Assembly: GCA_964435115.1 (NCBI GenBank)
Contig: CAYSYM010000051.1
Span: 1-27,000 of the forward strand
Direction of reading: 5' to 3'
Source of the DNA: CAYSYM01 sp964435115
Lineage (GTDB): Bacteria > Chloroflexota > UBA6077 > CF-72
Length of the DNA stretch: 27,000 nt
Shown: positions 23,035 through 27,000 of the stretch, piece after piece
How the letters are laid out: each line of letters opens with the position of its first letter
Numbering within the stretch: position 1 is the first letter of the stretch
Made by a program: the position numbers and the translations under genes
Notes under the pieces: generated by a model
Database searches by the model: none
Told to the model about the DNA's origin: nothing
Seen by the model: only the letters and a program-made list of their open reading frames with translations

Positions 23035-24927
23035 ATGCGTCTGTCTCCCTCCATCCACGCCGCCACCGAACCGGGTCGCACGGTGGCCCGCGTGCTCAGC
23101 AACCCCCCCCGCCCGGCACGCCTGCGGCGCGACGCCGCGCTGCTTGCGCTCCTCGTCGGCGCCGGCGCGGCCATGCTGGCCGGCTGGCTCGGCGTCTGGA
23201 CGCTGAGCTACCGCCTCACCCACGGGAACGACTTCACCTACTCCTACCTGGTCACCTACGGCGCTGTCTGGGAGCGGCTGTACGACTGGCTCGTCCTCGG
23301 CAACGCGCTCCTGCCCGGCCTGGAGCCCCCGCAGAGCATCGACATCCTGGTCTACGCCCTCGTCGGCGCGTTCGGGGTCGTCGGCGCGGGCTATGTCGTC
23401 GGCCTCGTGCTCCTGGACCGCGGCCTGGGCCGCTGGCGCGGCATGGTGTGGCTGGTCGTCGCGGTCACCGTGTGGATCCAGGTGGCGCTCTTCCTCATGC
23501 CTGGCGTCTACACCAGCGACATCTTCTCGTACATCATGTACGGCCGGATCGCCGCCGTCTACGGCGCCAACCCGTACGTGGCTCCGCCGGACGCCTTCCC
23601 TGGCGACCCCATCTTCACCTGGGTGCGTCCCTTCTGGTGGGGCCAGCCGAGCGTGTACGGCCCGCTGTGGACGGATCTGAGCTGGGCCCTGACCAGGCTC
23701 ACCGACTCGCTGAGCCTGACCGACCAGGTGCTGGCGTACAAGCTCCTCATGAACGCCTCGTACCTGGTCGACCTGGGGCTGGTCTGGTGGCTACTCGGAC
23801 GGCTCCGCCCAGGGGATGGCACGCGGCGAGCGCGAGTCACGGCGTTCGCCATGTTCGCCTGGAACCCGCTCCTCCTCTTCGAGATCGCCGGCAACGGCCA
23901 CAATGACGCCCTGATGGTCACGCTGCTCCTGCTGAGCCTCGTCCCGCTCGCGGGGCGGCGCGCGCTCCCGGGCGCGGAGCCGCGTGGGTCCCGGGCGTGG
24001 GGCCACCGGAGCGAGATCGCCACCCACCGCCGTTGGAGCGCCGCGCTCGTGCTTGCGGGCCTGAGCAGCCTCGTGAAGTACACGTCCGGCGTCCTCGTGC
24101 TCTTCTACGCCGTCGCCTGGGCCCGCCAGGTCCGCCGGTGGCGGACCGGCTTGGCCTGGATGGCGGGCGCTGCGCTCGGGCTGGCTGGGCTGGCCCTGGC
24201 GCTGGCCTGGCCGTGGCTCCAGCTCCCGCAAGCGCTCCGGCCGCTGCTCGAAGCAGCCGGCGGCACGCTCTACACCAACTCCGTGCCCGACCTCGTGGCG
24301 CTCACCGTCGCCGACCAGCTCCTGGCCCGGGCCGGCCTCGACCCCTCGGCGGCACAGGATGCCGCCCGCGCGGGTATGAAGCTCCTCACCCGCGCTGCCT
24401 TCGCGCTCTACCTGGTATGGGAGAGCCGTCGCGTCTGGGAACGCGCCGCCGCGGGACGGCGAGCGGCCATCCAGGCGGTCCTGGAGGCCTCGACCCGAGC
24501 GCTCCTGCTGGTGATTACCGTGGTCCTCACCTGGGTCCTGGCGTGGTACTTCACCTGGCCCCTGGCGCTGGCAGCGCTCCTCGGCTGGGGCTCGACGCTC
24601 GCGCGCGTCGTCATCGCCTACTCGCTCACGGCCCTGCCCGTCTTCTACGCGCACCAGTACTGGGAGTACCTCATGCCCGGGTCTCTGCTCCTGGCCTACG
24701 CCGGCCTCCCCCTCCTGGTTCCCGTCGGTGAGTGGCTGCTCCGGCGCCGGCGAGTGCCGGCCAGCCCGCTTCCTTCGGCCGGCGGCCAGCCAGCCCCGGG
24801 TGGCGGCGTGCCCGCGTACCTGGCCGCCGGCCGCCAGGACCGCCACGAGGTCCCCGCCAGTGCTCCGTGGCCCGGTCTCCCGCCCGAGCGGCTCCAGCCC
24901 GACGAGCTCGAGCGGCTGGCGCGCTGA
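23035..24927 (+). CDS. GT-C fold polyprenyl-phosphate mannosyltransferase-like membrane protein (MptB-like)
   Basis: 630 residues from the ATG at 23035; an ATG at 22969 in the same frame would add 22 residues of atypical composition. A TACTAT hexamer at 22986-22991 is a possible -10, which favours the later start; no clear ribosome binding site is seen for either. About twelve membrane helices. Motifs seen in MptB-type and GT87/GT39 relatives: VYTSDIFSYIMYGRIAAVYGANPYVAPP (acidic active-site loop after the first helices), PSVYGPLW, and AWNPLLLFEIAGNGHNDALM. A Pro-rich cytoplasmic tail ends the protein. It probably transfers a sugar from a polyprenyl phosphate donor outside the membrane to a glycan or glycolipid. 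Not obviously linked to its neighbours. Confidence 0.85.
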   Translation: MRLSPSIHAATEPGRTVARVLSNPPRPARLRRDAALLALLVGAGAAMLAGWLGVWTLSYRLTHGNDFTYSYLVTYGAVWERLYDWLVLGNALLPGLEPPQSIDILVYALVGAFGVVGAGYVVGLVLLDRGLGRWRGMVWLVVAVTVWIQVALFLMPGVYTSDIFSYIMYGRIAAVYGANPYVAPPDAFPGDPIFTWVRPFWWGQPSVYGPLWTDLSWALTRLTDSLSLTDQVLAYKLLMNASYLVDLGLVWWLLGRLRPGDGTRRARVTAFAMFAWNPLLLFEIAGNGHNDALMVTLLLLSLVPLAGRRALPGAEPRGSRAWGHRSEIATHRRWSAALVLAGLSSLVKYTSGVLVLFYAVAWARQVRRWRTGLAWMAGAALGLAGLALALAWPWLQLPQALRPLLEAAGGTLYTNSVPDLVALTVADQLLARAGLDPSAAQDAARAGMKLLTRAAFALYLVWESRRVWERAAAGRRAAIQAVLEASTRALLLVITVVLTWVLAWYFTWPLALAALLGWGSTLARVVIAYSLTALPVFYAHQYWEYLMPGSLLLAYAGLPLLVPVGEWLLRRRRVPASPLPSAGGQPAPGGGVPAYLAAGRQDRHEVPASAPWPGLPPERLQPDELERLAR

Positions 24928-24957
24928 TGCCCCGCGTCTCACCCCCTTCCCTTCCCC

Positions 24958-25010
24958 TCAGCGACCCCTCAGCAGACCCTCAGGATCGACTCAGGTGCCG
25001 CTGTTAGGCT
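24958..25010 (+). promoter_or_regulatory. TCAG x4 activator array and -10 for the HMA membrane protein
   Basis: TCAG starts at 24958, 24969, 24980 and 24991 (11-bp period); TAGGCT at 25005-25010 begins 14 bp after the last one. The start codon at 25061 is about 44 nt after the predicted transcript start. No -35 is visible. Confidence 0.82.
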
Positions 25011-25060
25011 CGCCGCGTGCGAGTGGAGCGCCGCCGCTCCGCCGTCCTGGAGAGATGCCC

Positions 25061-25777
25061 ATGGGCACTGCTGCGCTCCCCTCCATTTCGGGCGAGATAA
25101 CCGACCGATTCGCCGTACAGGGCATGACCTGCGCTTCGTGCGCGACGCACCTGGAAGCCGCGCTGGCAGCCGTGCCTGGTGTGCGCTCGGTGCGGATCGA
25201 CCTGGCGGACGGTACCGCCACCGTGCGCCGCGACCCGGTCGTGGGCTCCTTCGCGCGGCTCCGCGCGGCGGCGGACGCGGCCGGCTACGGGCTGGCGGAG
25301 CCTGCTTCCATACCTGGAGGCGACACGCGTCGGCCCCGCCTGTGGCCCGCGTCCGTTCTCGTCGGGCTGCTCGGGGCGCTGGGGTTGCTCGCCTTCTACC
25401 TTGGCGTCATCACGCTCGCCCAGGGCTGGACCCACGCCCTCCAGCAGCTCGCCGACGATCGCGCCTTCGTCGGCGCCATCGCCCTCGGCTTCGGCACCCA
25501 GCTCGCTCTCTTCACCTATCTGCGCCGCCTGCACACCCACGCCCCCGCCGGAGGCGTCGCCGCCAGCACCGGCACCAGCACCACGGCCATGCTGGCCTGC
25601 TGCGCCCACCACCTGGCCGACCTCCTGCCCCTCCTCGGGCTGTCCGGGGCGGCCATCTTCCTTAACGGCTACAAGACTCCTCTGCTCTGGCTGGGCATCG
25701 GCCTGAACCTCCTCGGCATCCTCGTCCTGCTGCGCCAGCTCCGCCAGGCCCGCACGCGGGCCTGCCCCACCCACTGA
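25061..25777 (+). CDS. HMA-domain membrane protein (heavy-metal handling)
   Basis: 238 residues. The ATG at 25061 has GGAG 8 nt upstream; an ATG at 25055 is too close to it. Residues about 12-78 are a heavy-metal-associated domain with GMTCASC (C24, C27), the copper/mercury-binding loop also found in copper ATPases. Four likely membrane helices follow (about 90-110, 127-145, 165-185, 195-220). One of them contains ACCAHHLADLLPLLGLSG, a CC-x-HH group in a hydrophobic setting. MerT mercury importers also carry a paired Cys in a helix, but the rest does not look like MerT. It lacks P-type ATPase domains and is not a truncated one. Probably binds and moves copper or a similar metal; driven by a TCAG array. 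Confidence 0.85.
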   Translation: MGTAALPSISGEITDRFAVQGMTCASCATHLEAALAAVPGVRSVRIDLADGTATVRRDPVVGSFARLRAAADAAGYGLAEPASIPGGDTRRPRLWPASVLVGLLGALGLLAFYLGVITLAQGWTHALQQLADDRAFVGAIALGFGTQLALFTYLRRLHTHAPAGGVAASTGTSTTAMLACCAHHLADLLPLLGLSGAAIFLNGYKTPLLWLGIGLNLLGILVLLRQLRQARTRACPTH

Positions 25778-25903
25778 GGCGTCGGGCCGTGGAAACCCCT
25801 CGCCCAGGGAGCCCGCCGGCCACCGCCCCCGCGGCGCCGTAGAGGCATCCGAGCGGCACATTCCGGGTACAGTGACGTGGGTGGTGTGTCAGGAAAGGTC
25901 CCC

Positions 25904-26563
25904 ATGGGTCGCGTGGTGATCGCCGGGAGCATCGCGGTAGCGCTCGGCCTGGTGACCTTCGGGCTCGTGGCGGCTGCGCTGCGGCCGCGCCCGCAGCCGC
26001 CACGCCTGATCTCCATGGCGGAGGCCGCCCAGGCGATGCTCCGCGACGGCGGCGCGATGCAGGTCCACGCCCAGGTCATGCTGGACGAGGCTCGGCGGAC
26101 CGGCGACCAGGATCTGGCGGCGCACGGCGAGCACTGGCAGCGCGACGGGCTGGAGCTGGTGCAGCGCGGCCAGTGGATGGCCATGAATCCGATCGCTCCC
26201 GGCAGTCTGGTCGCCTCACCCAGCCAGCTCTCGCAGGAGGGGAGCTGGGGCGAGCTCACCCGCACGGCCCAGGCGATGCTGCACGACCCCAGCCGCGCCC
26301 GCGGCGTCGACCTGGAGGCGCTGCGCTGGAACGGCGTGGCGATGCAGGCCGAGGCGCGCAACATGGCCGAGCATGGTCGGCTGATGGCCGAAGAGGCGGA
26401 CGTCATGATTGCGCAGCACGGGCTGCAAGGCGAGGCGGCGGCGACCCTGCGCCAGGCGGCAGAAACCATGCGCGAAGTGAGCGGCTACCTCGAGCAGAAC
26501 GGCCAGGCGATGGTCGACTACGCCGAACGGCTGCGCCGATCCCTGGGGTACGCTGGCGCCTGA
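25904..26563 (+). CDS. Membrane-anchored Met/His-rich helical protein, unknown function
   Basis: 219 residues from the ATG at 25904, preceded by AGGAAAGG (25891-25898). One N-terminal membrane helix (about 4-26) and the rest outside the membrane, predicted almost wholly helical. Met and His recur in short spacing: AMLRDGGAMQVHAQVM, AAHGEHW, AMQAEARNMAEHGRLM, VMIAQHG and ETMREV. This could be a soft-metal (copper) binding surface or simply amphipathic helix packing. It follows the HMA protein gene by 126 bp, in which I see no convincing promoter, and may share its TCAG-driven transcript. No family recognised. Confidence 0.75.
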   Translation: MGRVVIAGSIAVALGLVTFGLVAAALRPRPQPPRLISMAEAAQAMLRDGGAMQVHAQVMLDEARRTGDQDLAAHGEHWQRDGLELVQRGQWMAMNPIAPGSLVASPSQLSQEGSWGELTRTAQAMLHDPSRARGVDLEALRWNGVAMQAEARNMAEHGRLMAEEADVMIAQHGLQGEAAATLRQAAETMREVSGYLEQNGQAMVDYAERLRRSLGYAGA

Positions 26564-26572
26564 AGTGGCTTC

Positions 26573-26625
26573 TCAGGCACCATTCAGGTCGACCTCAGAC
26601 ACGCCTCAGGCGCCGGCGGTAGGGT
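26573..26625 (+). promoter_or_regulatory. TCAG x4 activator array and -10 for the second cytochrome b gene
   Basis: TCAG starts at 26573, 26584, 26595 and 26606 (11-bp period); TAGGGT at 26620-26625 begins 14 bp after the last one, identical in hexamer and geometry to the UbiB-gene promoter. It begins 10 bp after the preceding stop codon. A leader of about 215 nt follows in which I see no further gene or known RNA motif. Confidence 0.82.
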
Positions 26626-26849
26626 ACCGGGCAGAGACGATAGCGCGAAGCACGCTCCGCACCTACGGGCCGAGGGCCTCCGCATCCGGGGCAGGCCGAC
26701 AGGCTGCACCCGGCGCAACGGACCGCTCTCCAGGGCCCCGGCAGGCACACTTGGCTGGCAGACGGGCACGGAAGGTGCCGGGCCGTCGTCCTGAAATGCC
26801 GCCCCCCTCTCTCCGACAGGCCGACGGCGCGACAACACGGAGGTAAACG

Positions 26850-27000
26850 ATGGCCACTACCCCTGCTCCAGAGCCTCAGTCGAGCCCGAGCCGGCCGACC
26901 GCGCTCCCGACCCCGGCGCCGCCGCCCCCCGCCGAGGAGCGCCTCGGTCTGGGGGGGTGGCTGTACGAGCGGCTGGGGCTGGGGGCCCTGACCTACGCCG
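26850..27000 (+). CDS. Second cytochrome b gene, 5' part only (cut by window end)
   Basis: The ATG at 26850 follows GGAGG (26839-26843). The visible 50 residues are a proline-rich tail (APEPQSSPSRPTALPTPAP) and then LGGWLYERLGLGALTYA, the same as residues 30-46 of the cytochrome b at 5986. At DNA level 26946-27000 is identical to 6070-6124 (55 of 55 bases, silent sites included), while the tails before it are unrelated. It is therefore a recent duplicate or gene-converted paralogue. Unlike the first copy it has a TCAG-array promoter, so it is probably an alternative, induced subunit. Everything after position 27000 is unseen. Confidence 0.88.
   Translation, partial: MATTPAPEPQSSPSRPTALPTPAPPPPAEERLGLGGWLYERLGLGALTYA

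Noticed and set aside
24958..25010. TCAG array recognised by the NarL-type regulators in the window
   Set aside because: NarL/LuxR-type regulators normally use short inverted or heptamer sites; direct repeats with 11-bp period fit the OmpR/PhoB family better.
25061..25777. Truncated copper P-type ATPase
   Set aside because: After the HMA domain there is no CPC/CPH helix, DKTGT or ATP-binding domain, and the frame ends cleanly after four helices with its own promoter.

Overview
The window is a very GC-rich (roughly 70% by eye), gene-dense bacterial chromosome segment. Menaquinone/b6-type cytochrome b genes, NarL-type two-component proteins, a GT-C mannosyltransferase-like protein, HMA/YHS metal proteins and GTG/ATG starts with 4-nt stop-start overlaps suggest a high-GC Chloroflexota member. 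An actinobacterial-like lineage is not excluded, because no marker gene or rRNA is present. I see no mobile element, CRISPR array or tRNA.

Layout. (1) 1-434 (-): an OmpR-type response regulator (RR1) cut by the window edge, divergent from a UbiB/ABC1 atypical kinase (800-2473). (2) 2684-5786: a NarL-type GAF histidine kinase and its overlapping LuxR response regulator. (3) 5986-7675: a fused cytochrome b and a small anchored secreted protein. (4) 8115-16453: a tightly coupled seven-gene operon. It holds a LuxR regulator with a degenerate receiver, an unknown protein, a double-NBD ABC ATPase, two ABC-2 permeases and two very different HlyD-type membrane fusion proteins. A YHS protein gene and a strong bidirectional hairpin follow. 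(5) 19177-16917 (-): a NiCoT Ni/Co permease, a TlpA-like thioredoxin and a degenerate Lgt homologue. (6) 19958-19521 (-): a Fur-family regulator, divergent from a Zn/Mn ABC uptake operon (20295-22911) that has a textbook sigma-70 promoter with an operator on its -10. (7) 23035-24927: a GT-C glycosyltransferase. (8) 25061-26563: an HMA-fused membrane protein and a Met/His-rich anchored protein. (9) 26850-end: the start of a second cytochrome b gene, 55 nt of which are identical to the first.

Main discovery. Five promoter regions carry the same 53-bp architecture: four TCAG direct repeats with exactly 11-bp period, the last TCAG starting exactly 14 bp before a -10-like hexamer (TAGGGT, TAGGCT, TACGGT or TACCAC), and no recognisable -35. 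They precede RR1 itself (divergent strand), the UbiB-like gene, the seven-gene exporter operon, the HMA membrane protein and the second cytochrome b. The 11-bp direct-repeat geometry is what OmpR/PhoB-family activators bind. The simplest reading is an autoregulated RR1 regulon that couples respiration (UbiB-like protein, an alternative cytochrome b), an envelope exporter and metal handling. A second, metal-responsive layer (Fur-family protein, a TTGCAA inverted repeat before the nickel permease, a TATTGA/TCAATA palindrome before the ABC importer) sits in the middle of the window.
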